This document shows positions 42,751-55,706 of a DNA stretch of 64,000 nucleotides, piece by piece. The DNA comes from Coptis chinensis (lineage: Eukaryota > Streptophyta > Magnoliopsida > Ranunculales > Ranunculaceae). The stretch covers positions 28,464,501 to 28,528,500 of the forward strand of contig CM027385.1 of assembly GCA_015680905.1 (NCBI GenBank), in the 5' to 3' direction. The translations under genes and the position numbers were made by a program. The notes under the pieces were generated by a model. That model saw only the letters and a program-made list of their open reading frames with translations, was not told the DNA's origin and searched no databases. The first letter of the stretch is position 1, and every line of letters starts with the position of its first letter.

Positions 42751-44083
42751 AAAATAAGCTTTTACTCCTACTTACGCTAATTAACTAGGCAGAAGTAAAA
42801 ACTACTTTTATTCTTTTTATCAAATTGCTACTCTCGATTATCATATAATAAAACTGGAGTCAGAATTCGTTCCACTCCTAATTGCTTAGAACATAACTAA
42901 CTCTACTATTGATTAACAATTCAACAACTTGAGAGTACTTATTCTAAATATAACTAATATAGCCATAACTATGATTGAATATATTCTAAATTGAACTGTG
43001 ACAATTAAATAATAAGATGTGGTATATAGAGAAGGAATTAGGGAGATTTAAAATCTACCTTGATTAATCCCTAACATGCTAGTATGGAGTTTGTTGCAAC
43101 CCTAATATTTATGTTTTCACACACGGTTTAACATAAATGTTAGGTCTTTTTATCCCTAATTATTCATGGCATCTCTAACCAACTAATAATTAGCATGAGA
43201 GGAAGTTGAAATCCATTCTCATGGTGAATGAACTACCCTCAAGAATTGAAGCTTTTTAATACAACTATTCTATACTAACACATCAAGTCTTTATCAAAGC
43301 TTCAATTAAACCCCTCTAATGGAGGTTCAACTATGGATCATTAGATTATCATTGAATAAATAATAAGAAGAATAAGACATAATTAAAGAATACTTGAATT
43401 GAAAAATAGCTTGAATTATATTAATGGTGTCTAGGCTAATAAAGCATAAAACTAGGTTTAAACTAAATTAAATAACTAATGGGAGAGAGAAGAGAAGTGT
43501 TTTGAGTTTTGCCTTAGTCCTCTTTATATAGGAGAGGGCTAGGTTTACAATTTCGTGCATGGGCTTTGGAGCTATATTTTGGGAAATTAAATCTAGCCCA
43601 AAACCTAATTACTTAAGTCCAAAAAGGGTTTCTTTGTTGGAAATTATTGCAATAGCCATTTTGTCCACTTGTACTCTTCTGATTGGATCACGGCCTAAAC
43701 CATTAGAAAGCTCTTTCTGAGCCAGTCGTTTTGACATATAATATGCCCAATTCCGAGGTCTGAGTCCAAAGATATGGTTTGTGGAAGTTATGTTGACTTT
43801 TATGCTCTATTTTTGCCCACGTTGACTTTGACTTTTCAGCTTTGACTGGGATTTAAAAAGGTTTTTTTCTCTTTGAAACTTGGGCTTTAACCATAGAACT
43901 TCTTAGCAACCAACATTTTCTCATTTCTCTTGCAAAAGTGACATATTTTTTCACATAGTTGACTTGAAAGACTTGAAATACACAAAAGTACGTAAACAGT
44001 ACTAATTCTTATTTATTATAAATATAATTGGTCTAAATGTAATATTATTAAGGGGTTAAAACTACAGTTTTGGGCTCTTATCA
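42747..44083 (-). repeat. 3' LTR of the Athila-type element
   Basis: On the minus strand the LTR starts TGATAAGAGCCCAAAACTG at 44083, directly after the purine-rich GTTTGGGGGTGGTT. A TATA-like box lies at 43523-43530 (CTATATAAAGAGG on the minus strand). The outer end near 42747 is a guess, based on a possible CA end and the end of a local duplication. Confidence 0.6.
43523..43530 (-). promoter_or_regulatory. TATA-like box in Athila LTR
   Basis: TATATAAA on the minus strand within CTCTCCTATATAAAGAGGAC, in a suitable place for LTR transcription. Confidence 0.5.
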
Positions 44084-44097
44084 AACCACCCCCAAAC
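44084..44097 (-). other. Polypurine tract of the Athila-type element
   Basis: Minus strand TTGTTTGGGGGTGGTT directly before the LTR start TGATAAG. Similar G-rich motifs recur at about 45846, 59610 and, in a weaker form, 61567. Confidence 0.6.
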
Positions 44098-46086
44098 AAC
44101 ATTTTGCTTGTCCTCCAGCAAATATGAGAAATTAAAATAAGTGACCAAAATGGAGTTCTAACTAATCTCGTTTCGCTGAGTGCGATTGCATTGACCATAT
44201 GCAATAAGGCCTTAAACCACTAGGGACTCCCTAGTGGACGAGTTATAGCCTCGTGAGAGTTTGACAAAGAAGATACTCACAAACTTCATTTATACTACAA
44301 CGACTAAGAAATAAAATTACTATTAATTTCCTTATTTATTCTCAGATATCTATACATCTCACTAGCAATGAATAAAGAATAATCAATTCGAAACCTAAGT
44401 TAATACGTGCATAATAATCAATCATCTACGGATAAACATATATATAATAAACTATGCTAGGAAATACAATAACAGATCTGTTTCTGAAACTTTGGAATAA
44501 CGTCCTTAAGTAGGTCCTCACAAATATGTCAAGACAAAAATACTCTGATTTTTCCACTCAAATTTTGCTCACTCCAGTGTGCAGTGGGCACACTTTTCCT
44601 CACAATCTCAATGACGTACAAGGGAGCCGAGGTTGATTAAACCATAGTTCGTGATTTCGAACGAAACTCCGGAATTCTGCTCGGAATTTCGGTTTTCCAA
44701 AAAATCAGAATTCCGAATATGGAGTCTAAATATCTGAAATTCCGAAAGAATTCGAAATTCCGAATATAATAGGGTCGAAATTTAATAGATTTCGGTTTTT
44801 GGATTTATCGGAATTCCGAGAATTCCGAAATCCCGAACTATGGATCAAACACATCTGCCACTTACTATCACACTAACCTATTCCTAATTGAGCTAGAGGT
44901 CTTTATTAGGTGTTGTGGGGATTAGGTGATGGTATTAAGAAGAAAGGAAATGGATATTCAAAAGGACAAATCTGATATAATATGATTTTCAACATATGTA
45001 ACTAGAGAAAACCTTGTTCTTACTTTGCTTCTATACTTTGTTTCCATCCTTAGATATTTTTTTCTTTTTCTTTTTCTTTTGGCTTTTGACTCATTTGATT
45101 ATGTTTTTTAGAGTTCTAATTTTTTATTTTATTTATTTTCTTTGGATGGGAACTTTCTTTTCTTTTCTTATTTAAAGCAACTAACAAATTCTTGGTTTTC
45201 CACGGTCTTTCTCTTTTCTTTTCTTCATTTCATCTCTATTCTCAGACTCATTCAAAAATGGATAGACTGATTTTATTTTTATTTTGTTTATATAAAAGGG
45301 TAAAGGATTTGTGGTTTATGAAAAGGCTAAAGAAGAAAAATAATTTCATATAGGTTTGAATTTTTGGCTATATCGATCCAAAAATTGCCTAAATTCTTGC
45401 TTAGGATATGGTATAGTGATCAAGCAAGTGGACGTGTGATTTCTCTATTCGGAATTTACTTCTCCTTTGTGTCATTACTAAGATATTTCACTTATATAGA
45501 ACTTTTAGGTTATATTCTCACAGGATTTGTAGAATAAGTACTCTAGCAATATATTTATGGAAACTTACTATCAATACAAACATATATGCTCATGCAATAT
45601 ATTTATGGAAAGATGCAATGACTATTACCTACATATTAACCTAAGTTTATAAAAACTATTATAATTTAAGAGCTAAAGTGAAACTTCTAGACTACTATCA
45701 TCACAGAAAAAGAAACAATACAAATATTCCTAAATGCATAGTATAAATACTTTTTATTATTTTTTATTATTTTTTTATTAGAAAGCAAAGTGCATATTAT
45801 ACATATATATCTTAATAGGTGCCTTAAATTACACGTGAATATATGCCACCCCCAAACAAAAACATGCTTTGTCCTCAAAGTATAAAAATAAGAAGGATAG
45901 AAAATACCATAGAAATGCGTGAAAATTTTAGAACACCTGCAAAACAAATTTAGAACATACTAATATAGGTAAAAAAAACAGACGCAACTCTATATGAGTT
46001 CCACCCGTTATGAGAATAACAAAAAATAAATTGCTTGGGACATAAGTAGGCACTAACAGAAAGTAAAAATTATCTCATATCCAGCA
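44098..46086. other. 3' non-coding region of the Athila-type element
   Basis: About 2 kb without a gene between ORF-B and the LTR, except for a 200-bp MITE (44643-44842). A G-rich motif GTTTGGGGGTGG preceded by GAGGACAAAG lies on the minus strand at about 45846-45880. Pyrimidine-rich stretches occur at 45050-45230. Confidence 0.5.
44643..44842. mobile_element. 200-bp MITE rich in GAATTCCG, probable 8-bp target duplication
   Basis: Ends CATAGTTCGTGATTTCG and, reverse complemented, CATAGTTCGGGATTTCG. Flanks GATTAAAC (44635-44642) and GATCAAAC (44843-44850) differ by one base. The inside is built from repeats of GGAATTCCG and GAAATTCCGAA in both directions. An 8-bp duplication would suggest the hAT superfamily. 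Confidence 0.7.
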
Positions 46087-47140
46087 TTAAGCGTTGTCCT
46101 CCCCTTCTATAAAGAAGTGAGGTTCCTTTGCGTCCTGCCAAGCCATGACAATCTTCCAGGCCTCACGCCATTTATCATCTACCTTTTCTAACCTGTTAAG
46201 CACTACTTGGTCGGATGGGGTGTAAGGGACAACCCAATTAGGTTGTAGCCGCCACCTCGGCCAAATCATAGCAAGGAAAGAGCATATAATGCAATTGGTG
46301 GGTCTCACAATGTCAACCCCAACCCAATCCGTGAAATGAGTACAAAACTCAGGAAAGAAACATAGCATTATGTGACAAACCAAGACAGGCATAAGAAGGT
46401 ACTTATGCTTCATATTATAGCCTCGTGCTAAACTAGACACTAAGGTCTGGGGAAGGTCATACAACATACATCCTTCAGCTAGAGCAAGGAAGACGCCACA
46501 AGTGGCGTTATTCGTAGAAGAAAAATGTCATTCCCCTAAGATATTCAGCATGATAAAGAACATAATAGTGCCTATGTTAAGGGACAGGCAATTAAGGGCT
46601 ACGTTATATTGCCCTTGGTCCTCTACACGAAAAATCCCCGCCCTATAGGTCTCAAGCAAATACTCATAGGTGTAGATGTACATATTATCAGCCATATAGC
46701 CCCATGAGTTTTGGGCAGCATGCATAGAAAGTCCAACAACAAAGGCTAACAAGAACTCGCTTAAATCCATTGTTTTATGATCAATGTTGACAGAGAACAC
46801 TTGTTCCCCATCTGGTCGATAAAAGAATTTGCTTACAATTATCATATAAATAAGCAGTAAGTGCAGGAGAATAAGAATCATCATTGCTTACCATTAGAGA
46901 CTGTCATCCTAACTGCACAATCAAGTTGCGGAACCAGTACCCATAGGTGTCACTCTCGAGCAATTCTTTAAAGGACTGCTCCAGTATGATTTGAGGAGAT
47001 TTCATAACAAACAAACAAACTAATGAACTCCTGGAAGTGACTACAGAAAACCCCTTAAAAAATGGAGGTATATGAAGACGGCGCTGGTGTGCTCGGGGAC
47101 GGCTTATGTCGTCGAGGGTGGGCTCAACTCGACAAAACAA
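46087..47140 (-). pseudogene. Extra ORF-B of the Athila-type element
   Basis: The frame starts MFCRVEPTLDDISRPRAHQR (47140). Broken parts follow: FKELLESDTYGYWFRNLIVQ, codons for NDDSYSPALTAYLYDN in a shifted frame, FYRPDGEQVFSVNIDHKTMD, NMYIYTYEYLLETYRAGIFR and a 126-codon end RLEKVDDKWREAWKIVMAWQ. The pattern W-x(n)-DDxYxPxL-FY resembles the domain annotated as putative plant transposon protein in Athila and Tat extra ORFs. ORF-A (61107) has a related start. At least two frameshifts or stops are present. The role of such ORFs is not known. Confidence 0.5.
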
Positions 47141-47371
47141 AAAGGAAATTTTGGCGATATTGATATCCGGGCGCGGCCCGTGTTAGTGTAATATAAGGGC
47201 GGGCACGCTTGGAACAAGACCTGTGGTATGAAATTTAGAGGTGTAGTGTGAAGTATATGGCGTACCATGTATTTATAGAGCATTAGTTTCTTAAACAAAA
47301 GTCCCCAAGGTTTCCAAATTTTTTTATAAAAGAAGTAAGCTAGGGTTAGGTAGACCCCCACTTGTATTAAA

Positions 47372-49921
47372 TCAAAATCGTTCATACAATTTTCCCACTG
47401 CATCATCCTCTACTAGTCTATGGAGCTCTCTACTTAGAGGATTACCATGATGCACGCAACTAGTATAATTAGAGATGCTTAAACCTGCTAACAAGTCGGC
47501 AGGTTTGTTGCACTCTCTGTATACATGAGAAAATGAACAAAAAACAAATTTGGTAGCCAACTCTTGGATATGAGTAACAATGTCCAGACAATACCAAGGA
47601 ATTTCAATTACTCTCTTAATGATTTGAGTCGCTCAGTGAGAGTCTGATTCGATTTCCACTTCCTGAACCCTAAGGCACCACATCTGATCATACCTATTTC
47701 GATAGCTTTGAGTTCTTGAAAAATCACCGATTGTATCCCCCCAGAACCTGAGAAAGCTTCAATCACTGCACCATTTTTATCTCTAATCAATCCCCCATGC
47801 CCTATTCCTAGTGGTGTTAAAGCCCCATCTGCATTCAATTTTTTCCTTGGGTTTGCCGGAGTATGCCATTAGCATCACTTTCTTTCTAAAGGCTTAAACT
47901 GAATCTGAATGCCTATTCTCTGACAAAGTAGTCGACTCTCAGTTGTATCTTGTAGCGCATTGGCTTGAAGTTGGAGATAAGCCCTCATCTCCCTCATTAT
48001 TCTCCCCAAGACCATTATCGCAGGCTTTGAACTGCTCTTGAACCTTCTGGAATTCCTTTATTTCCATATCTCATCTACTGCAGCACATAAAAAAGCTTTA
48101 TATACATCTCCAATCTTTGCTTTCCTTTTGCAGAGTTTCAGCAGTGAAGACCACTCCCTATTTGACGATCTTGTGTTAGACATAAAACCCAAAACTGCTT
48201 TGATTCTATCAATGATTTCTCTCGAATATCCACATTAAAAAAAAAGATGATTGGAGTTTTCCCGACTTTGTTCACACAAACAACAAGATGAGTGAGTCAG
48301 AATCTTCTTTTGCACTAGTCGATCCTACGTGGGCATACTGTTCGAGAACAACTGCCAACAAGTAAAAGAGTGTCTTGGGATCACTAACTTACCCCAGACA
48401 AATCTCTGCCATCGAACTTTTGGACTTGTTGGAGACAAAACTTTGTATGCGCTGCTGGCTAAGAAGCGACCACTAGGATGCAGCACCCATATGACTCTAT
48501 CCTCCAACAAATGGGAATTAATAGGAGTGCTCAGTATGACTTCCTTGAGGTTATTGCACTGTATATTGCCCACTATGCTATTCCATCTTCCATCCCCAAT
48601 CAAAAGACTTACCTTTGCATCCAAAGGTAGTTGCATCTCTGCTACTACTTGAGCATTGTGTTTCAGTGGGCTGGATGGACACCAAATATCATGCCATAGA
48701 AGTGTGGACTCTCCATTTGCAATGCTGTAGAGTACAAACTGCTTTACTTCTTTCCTACTCTTGAGAATACTCCTCCATGCCCAAGCACAATCACTTGGAA
48801 CCTTCATTGTCCAAAAAACTTGTTTTGGATCAGATTTCGCCAAACCCAATCAACCCACACACTTTCTTCCCTGGCAGCTATCCTGTACATTAGACCGCAG
48901 TATGCCTCTTTGTTCCACAGTCCCATATTCATGATGCCCAATTCACCTTCTTCCTTTGTCTTGCATAAAGTGGAGAAACTAGCTTGATGATGGCACCTTT
49001 TTAGTTCAACTCCACTCCATAAGAATCTAGCACAAACTTTTTCTATCTGCTCAATCACTGTCTTTGGTATAATGAAAGTTCTGTACCAATATATGGGCAT
49101 AGCAGTGAGAGCTGATAAAATAAGTTAAAGTCTTCCTGCATGTGACAACATCCTAGCTTTACAATCCTTGAGCTTGGCTATTACCCTATCCACCAACGGT
49201 TGATACTCTTTGATCCCAAGTCTGCCTGCAAAGAGAGGCAATCCCAAATATTGACCAGAGGTCTAACCAATTCAACTTCCAAGATTTTTGCCAACGCTTG
49301 AGCCTCATAAACACTTATAGAGCCTGTCATCAGAGTAGTCTTATGTTTATTAATCTGTAGACCAGTTTCCTGCTCAAACAACTCTATACATTCTTTGAGG
49401 CTTCTAATAGACTCCTCTTCCCCTCTACAAAAGAACAAGACATCATCTGCAAATGCAAGATGGGACAGATTGGTTTTTTTACATTTGGAGTGATACTTGA
49501 TCTGCTTTGCTTTTATCTTTTCTTTCACAATACTTTCAAGTATTTCCATGACAAGCACAAACAGGTACGGAGATATGAGATCCCCCTGCCTTAAACCCCT
49601 TTTACCCTGGAAAAAGCCCTCTATAGCCCCATTTACTAAGACTGAGAAAGAAGGAGAGCTTATACATAGTTTTATCCACTTCATAATTTTCTCCGGAAAA
49701 TCGAATCTCTCCATCATGAACTCTATAGTCTCCCAATTGACCATATCATATGCTTTCCAGATGTCAAGTTTCACTAAAAACCTAGGAGTTCCATGCTTTC
49801 GTTCATACCCTCTCAATAACTCATGTGATAAGAGTATATTGTCTTGAATGTATCTATCTGGTATGAATGCAGATTGATTTAGATGTACTAAATCATTGAT
49901 GCATGTCTTGAGTCTGTTGGT
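47372..49921 (-). pseudogene. LINE-3 ORF2, C-terminal part (RT, zf-RVT, RNase H)
   Basis: Starts TNRLKTCINDLVHLNQSAFI directly at the LINE-2 junction and continues LLSHELLRGYERKHGTPRFL, DIWKAYDMVNWE, KRGLRQGDLISPYLFVLVME and the catalytic FADDVLFFCRGEEE. After 49181 the frame shifts; 49100-48325 cover RT end and zf-RVT (VRWQRFVWGKLVIPRHSFTC), and 47838-47372 the RNase H (NADGALTPLGIGHGGLIRDK, ELKAIEIGMI, HVYRECNKPADLLAG). The Asp of the third RNase H motif cannot be seen because of a frameshift near 47610. Multiple breaks make it inactive. Confidence 0.85.
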
Positions 49922-49986
49922 AATGACCTTTGTTTTTTTTTTTTTGGAAAAAGCTAGGGGTTAAGGATGCCCCAACCTTTATTTGA

Positions 49987-52900
49987 TCATGATCTCAAGT
50001 ACAACTTACCCTCTTCATCCTCTTTGACCAAAACATGCAGACTTTGGTCTAAAGGGGGAATGAAATACAAAACACTATCGTCTATAGCATCACTAAGCTT
50101 AGATAAATAATCTGCAGCCTGATTCCCTTCTCTGTAAACATGTACAAAGTCCACCAATTCAAACTCGTCCATAATGCGCTTTATCTGGGCTACGCTATTC
50201 CTCTCCGTCCAAGGTGGCTCCTCCTTTAAGTTTAGAATACGTACAACCCTCATGGAGTCAGAATGTACATGCAGTCGCTTTACTCCCAGCTGGGCAGCTC
50301 CTTGTAGTCCTCTCATAACTCCTAGCAGTTCCTGTCGAAGCACTGAAGGAGATGTGGACGATCCAGTAAACCCAAAGAGGACCCTGCCATCTGCGTTTCG
50401 CATTAGCCCTCCATACCCTGCCTTGCCGAGTTTCAGCGACCCATCGGTATTCAGCACCGGTACCTGATCATTCGACTTTGACCAGCGAACCCACTGTTCC
50501 TCAACTGGCTGGTAGTTTCCTTTTATGCCTAGTCTTTCCAAAGAAGACCCGTAGCCAAGATAGCTCCCTTTGTAGACGGCAATGTTTTGCCAAGATAAAC
50601 CTTCATATCATTCAGAATCTGCATACTCAAGAAACTCGGTAATCTTTTCCTGCCTTTCTTTAGACGCCAGTTCCTCTCATTCCAAATCGCATGGACTGTT
50701 GCGCACGTGAAGGCCCGCAAAATTTCATTTTGCATTGAGTTCGCTCTGCACAGTCTCATTAAGAAGTACCACTCTTCATGCGATCTCTTCACTTGTCCAG
50801 ACAAACCCAAAGCTAGCTTTATCCTCGCCCAAACTTGCGTTGAGAACGCACAGTAAAAAAAAAGATGCGAAGAACATTCCGCGTGACCAGTGCATAAGCA
50901 ACAGCTGGATACATTTATGACTTTCTTAAACATAAGTCGATTTTGGGTGGGCAGGGATCCAGAGAAGAGCTGCCATACAGTAAAAGAGTGTTTGGGCACC
51001 GATAACTTACCCCAAACAAGCTTGAACCATTTCACTTTTGCTCGCATATTCTTGAGCGAGAGATAAGCCGATGCAAGGGAGAAGCGACCAGTGCTTGTTG
51101 GAGTCCAGATGACTCTATCCTCTGCCAAAAAATTGTTTACCTCCGTTTCCATGATACACTTTTTCAGTTCGCAGCTTGGTAATTGACAAATGGTATTTGA
51201 CCAACTCCCATTTTCAATAATCGATCCAACATAAGCATCATCAGGAATAGAAGTCGCTAGCAGTTCCTTGGCTTGGGCGTTGAAGATCAAAGGGCCAGAA
51301 CACCACGGATCATGCCAGAAGCTCGTTTTTAAACCATCGCTAACATCAGATCTCACACTCTTCCGGGCAGCCTCCCCGTGCCTAAGGATGCCTCTCCACA
51401 CCCAGGAACAGTCCTTGGGTTCTTTCATAGTCCAGAAATGTCCCCCCTTTATACGATGCTCCCATGTCCATTTCACCCACAAGCAATCATATCTCTGAGC
51501 AATCTTGACAACGATCCCACAGTATGCCGCTTTGTTCCAAGTTCTAGGATCTAGCAGCCCAAGCCCACCTTGGTCTTTGGCCACTCTCATGGTTTCATGA
51601 CTCGCATGATGCATCTTCCTCTCCATGGAAGGTCCAGCCCAGATAAACCTGTTACATAGCTTTGCTACCTTATCCAGCACCGTTTTCGGCAAAACAAAGG
51701 TTTTTGCCCAATACGTTTGGAAAGAGGAGAGGACCGACTGAACAAGCTGCACCCTTCCTGCACGGCTAAGAACTGCATTTTTCCAATTCGAAATTCTCCC
51801 CGTTATTTTCTCAATGAGTGGGAGACATTCCTTAATACCCAATCTCGGTGGCCGTGAGTGGTAAGCCGAGGTAGGAGACTGGAGGAGTAACCAAGGAGAT
51901 TCCTAGAACCGCAAGTTGTAGCCCTTCTTCCTCGGACATACTACCCGTGAGGGAGGGTAGTTTTGCATTATCGAAGTCAGAGCCCCGTTGCATTAGAAAA
52001 TGCGGCCAAAATTTCTTTTTATCGCGTAAGTGACTCCATATCACCTTTACAGAATAGCATAACATCATCGGCAAAACAAAGGTGCGAGATACCAATCTTT
52101 CTACACTTGGAGTGAGCATGGATAGACTTAGACCTAAGCCCTTTTTGCAGCATAGCACTTAACACCTCCATCACAAGAACAAAAAGATACGGAGAGACCG
52201 GGTCACCTTGCCTTAGCCCTCGCTTTCCTTCAAAATATCCTTCAGGTGTCCCATTAACTAGAACGGAGTAAAACGGAGATGAGAAGCACATCTTCAGCCA
52301 TTCGACAAACAACGGGGGGAACTTAAATCTCTGTAGGATCACCAAGAGGGAATTCCAGCTTATAGAATCATAGGCCTTCTTGATGTCCAGCTTTATTGCA
52401 CACCTCTTTGGTCCTCTCTTCCGGCCATAACCTCGCAGAAGTTCATGAGCAAGCAACAAGTTATCCTGTATAGTCCTCCCAGGCACAAAAGCCGATTGTG
52501 CACAAGAAATCAAAGAAGAAATACATAATTTCATTCTGTTAGTGAGAACTTTAGATACACATTTGTAAATAATGTTGCAACATGCTATAGGTCTAAAAGA
52601 CTCAACACTAGAAGACATTCTCTTCTTCGGAAGAAGACTGAGGATTGTGGAATTTATACCTCTAGGCATCTGCTTATGTTGGAAAATGTGCTGGATAGCT
52701 CTTATTACATCATTGCCAACAACATCCCAACACTTCTTGAAAAAGAAAGCGTTAAACCCATCAGGCCCCGGAGCTTTATTATCATTCATATCAAAAAGCG
52801 CTTCCTTTATCTCTGCATCAGTGATAGGGGAAGCCAGCTGTAGACTAGTGCAATTATCCACTTCAGCGATACTGAGCTCATTCAAGACTGCATGGTCACA

Positions 52901-54156
52901 AAAAGCAGGTGAGGTGGCCGTGAAGGTCCTTGTAGTACTTTCAATAAACGATCTTTCACCTCCATATGGCCTTTCTCGAGATATCCTCCTTGTCTTTTAT
53001 ACACCATACAACACTCCTAGACTTCTTCTCCTTTATAGCATTAAAGAAAAAACGCATTACATTTTTCCCCTCAAACACGACCACTCAATATTTGTCTTCG
53101 ATAAAGGTCCGCCTCCTCCATCTTGATCAAAAGACAAAGTTTTGCTTTTGTGGCACTCTCTTGGCAAGCATAACGAAGAATCTAAAGGGTTCGGGCCTGT
53201 AGTCTCACTTGAAGATGTCTCAGCTCTTCTCTAGTTTCTTCCACAAGCCCTGTGGGCATCATAACAAAAGGAGCGAGCCCAAATTTTTAAGGACGAGCCT
53301 TTAACGCTTTTTTTGCATGATAGCATGTACGGTGAGTTTCCATGGTCTTGGATGTTCCAGCATTGAGCAAGGGTAGGTGCAAAATCCTCATGAAGTCGCC
53401 AAAAATTACAAAACCGAAAAGGTGGTCGACTTCTAATTTTATTCAGAAACGACATCACTATTGGGCAGTGGTCAGAAAACTCCTGAGTTAGAAATTCCAC
53501 GCTCGTAGCCAACTGTAAGGACGCCCAGGAGGAGTTCACAAGACACCGATCCAGCTTTGACCATTTCCTGACTACCTCACCCCCGTTGTTCCATGTATAG
53601 AAGCATCCTATTGCGGTATGATGATCGAAACGACCCAAGCATTTAAGCAATTTGCTAGTGGAGCTGTTTCCCTCTGGTGGACTGCCACATCCCCAATTCT
53701 TTCATGCGAGAAGAGAACATTATTCAGGTCCCCAATAACACACCACGGACCTTGAATTCCATGACTGAGAAACTTCAGCTCCTCCCAGAGGATCGGTCTC
53801 TCTGCATTGTTATTACTAGCATATATAACTGTCAAGGTAAACTGGAAATCATATTGTAAAAAATAGAGACCTTTACAATTGAATAAATTCATACCGTCTC
53901 CGGCTCTTTTGTAATCTCCATAACTACCGGATTCCATACAATCCAAACTCGCCCACTATCATCGCTTGCATAGTTATGCATACTTTCCCCACGAAGGACA
54001 TACTATTCCCGATATAGCTAGGAATTTCTCTCGTTTTACCTTCGTTTCCAAAATTCCCATACAACTAATATTCTTCTTTCTACTAAACAAATTTAGCTGT
54101 CTAGCTTTTGTGTGGTCATTTAACCCTCGCACATTCCAGCTACACACTCTTATCAT
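49987..54156 (-). pseudogene. LINE-2 ORF2 (endonuclease, RT, zf-RVT, RNase H)
   Basis: Endonuclease: MIRVCSWNVRGLNDHTKAR, ISCMGILETKV, GPWCVIGDLNNVLFSHERIG, KLDRCLVNSSW and EFSDHCPIVMSF. RT (52885-52019): NDNKAPGPDGFNAFFFKKCW, FRPIACCNIIYKCVSKVLTN, QSAFVPGRTIQDNLLLAHEL, KRGLRQGDPVSPYLFVLVME, CFADDVMLFCKG. The 437-codon frame 51842-50529 covers the RT end and zf-RVT (WFKLVWGKLSVPKHSFTVWQ). RNase H (50541-49987) has NTDGSLKLGKAGYGGLMR, RQELLGVMRG, VHSDSMRVVRIL and EGNQAADYLSKL. Breaks: a stop after GKYA (53974), a frameshift near 53620, loss of frame at 53230-52890, and shifts near 52020 and 51840. Confidence 0.88.
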
Positions 54157-54164
54157 AATGAAAA

Positions 54165-55643
54165 TCAGTGAGCTTTTCTCTTTCCTTGCCCTCGGCCTCT
54201 CTGTTTACCTCTATTACTAGAAACTGCCTGTGTTTGGTGTTGGTTGCCGTTTCTATTCTTCTTTTGGCTTCGAGTCTGTACTGACATAATAGCTGGTATA
54301 GGAGGAGGAGTCCTATCACCAAACAGCTCCGGTTCTGCATCAGAGATGTCGTCCTCAAGGTCTTCGCCTGCTGCAAGGCATTCAAACATACCCCCTTCAC
54401 TGATGAACTGTAGAGCGAGAGTGTTATCTGGTAGCAAGTGATGTAACGGCCTATCTTCATCCCCACTCTGTACCCTCACCATCTCGCAGCTTAGTTCTGC
54501 CTCTTGTTGCCCAGCATTGCTACCACTACATTCAGAAACTCCTACCACCATCAATTGGTTATCCTGCCTTGTTTCACCCTGTGGCGCTACACCTCTTTGG
54601 GTTTGACAGGTAGCACCTTCACTGTTACTGGCAGCCACATTTCCACCCGCAGTTAGGTCCACCACACCTACCTCTAACATTTGTCCAACAGCCTGAGTAT
54701 CCACAACTGCTTCAGCCATGGCAGCACGCTGCTCAAGTTCCTCATTGCTCGGAATCACTACAGCAGCTGTTCGCGATCCTACTACTTCTTGGTTCTCGTG
54801 GACAGTTTCAATATCAATCCTCTCTTGGCTGGGATTCACTCCTCTTGTTCTTGTGGCTTTTATGGTTTCTCCACCATTACGCGAAACTGCCCTCTGTCTC
54901 CATATCCTAGTTTGTCTACCCGAGCATTGGTCTGCTGAGTGCCCAAATTTATTACAGGTTGTGCAGGACTTCGGTTGCCATGGGTATTCCAGAGGTATAA
55001 CAACCTCTCGTTCCCCGCTTTCACCTGTTATTACTTCCTTGTAATCATGGTTCCTTTGGGAACTCAATGCGAACCTAGCAAAAGATAGCCTTTTCCTTTT
55101 TTAGCTGTTGCATCATCCATAAACATAGGTGTGCCACCCACTAAGCTTTATGAGGTACGAAAGTCCACATTTCTTCGGGACATCCATCGGCTTTTACCCA
55201 TAGAGGAATGGAGGCCACCTTGTTTTTGTAATTATCAACCTCCATTTGTCCATGGCTTTACTACAAATACTCGCAATAATAAAAATCGGACCTTCATCTA
55301 AAACCATTTGGCGATCCTCTGAGCTCGTAAAACTCATATAGAACAGCTCTTTATCTGTGGTGATATCAAAGGACCCCTTCAATTTCCACTTTCTCTGCAA
55401 CACTTCCTTTACCATCGGGAATGACAATCTTTTGTCCAGAAAATACCCAACCAAATACTCATCCCACTCCTTTTTACCTTGTTCCAGTAAATCCGACGGA
55501 AACTCAGCCACTCCATCAACATAGATCGGGGAGAAAGACTTAAGAGCTACTGTGGATTCAGACGACCCAGACCGACCAAATAGGGACCTCCAGGACGTGG
55601 TTTGAGGGACAGCTTGCCCATTTGCAATGGTCGCAGAAGCCAT
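54165..55643 (-). pseudogene. LINE-2 ORF1 (DUF4283 and zinc knuckle)
   Basis: Begins MASATIANGQAVPQTTSWRS at 55643. The DUF4283 domain reads FPSDLLEQGKKEWDEYLVGY, LQRKWKLKGSFDITTDKELF, MVLDEGPIFII. A zinc knuckle CTTCNKFGHSADQC follows (about 54950), then a long Ser/Thr/Gln-rich acidic region and a basic end RGKQRGRGQGKRKAH. The frame is lost between 55194 and 55067 (two shifts). ORF1 proteins of plant LINEs bind the element RNA. ORF2 starts a few bases after the stop. Confidence 0.8.
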
Positions 55644-55706
55644 GAGAACAAGCTAGGTAAAATTGTTCCAGGAGAAAGCGAACCAGCACTAAGAATGACC
55701 TTTGTA

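Larger units (their letters stand above)
49934..55694 (-). mobile_element. LINE-2, full-length (5.76 kb), nested in LINE-3
   Basis: Perfect 12-bp direct repeats AATGACCTTTGT flank it at 49922-49933 and 55695-55706. The 3' end carries an A tail (T run 49933-49945 on the plus strand). It contains a 51-nt 5' UTR, ORF1 (55643-54165) and ORF2 (54156-49987). Joining the flanks restores the RT reading frame of LINE-3 (CVTKVI next to TNRLK), which shows the insertion directly. Both ORFs have acquired frameshifts or stops. Confidence 0.92.

Noticed and set aside
46528-46884. Hydrophobic N-terminus of a frame as a membrane (env-like) protein
   Set aside because: The hydrophobic start is created by a frameshift; the domain matches the accessory transposon ORF pattern and no signal peptide or transmembrane segment is convincing.
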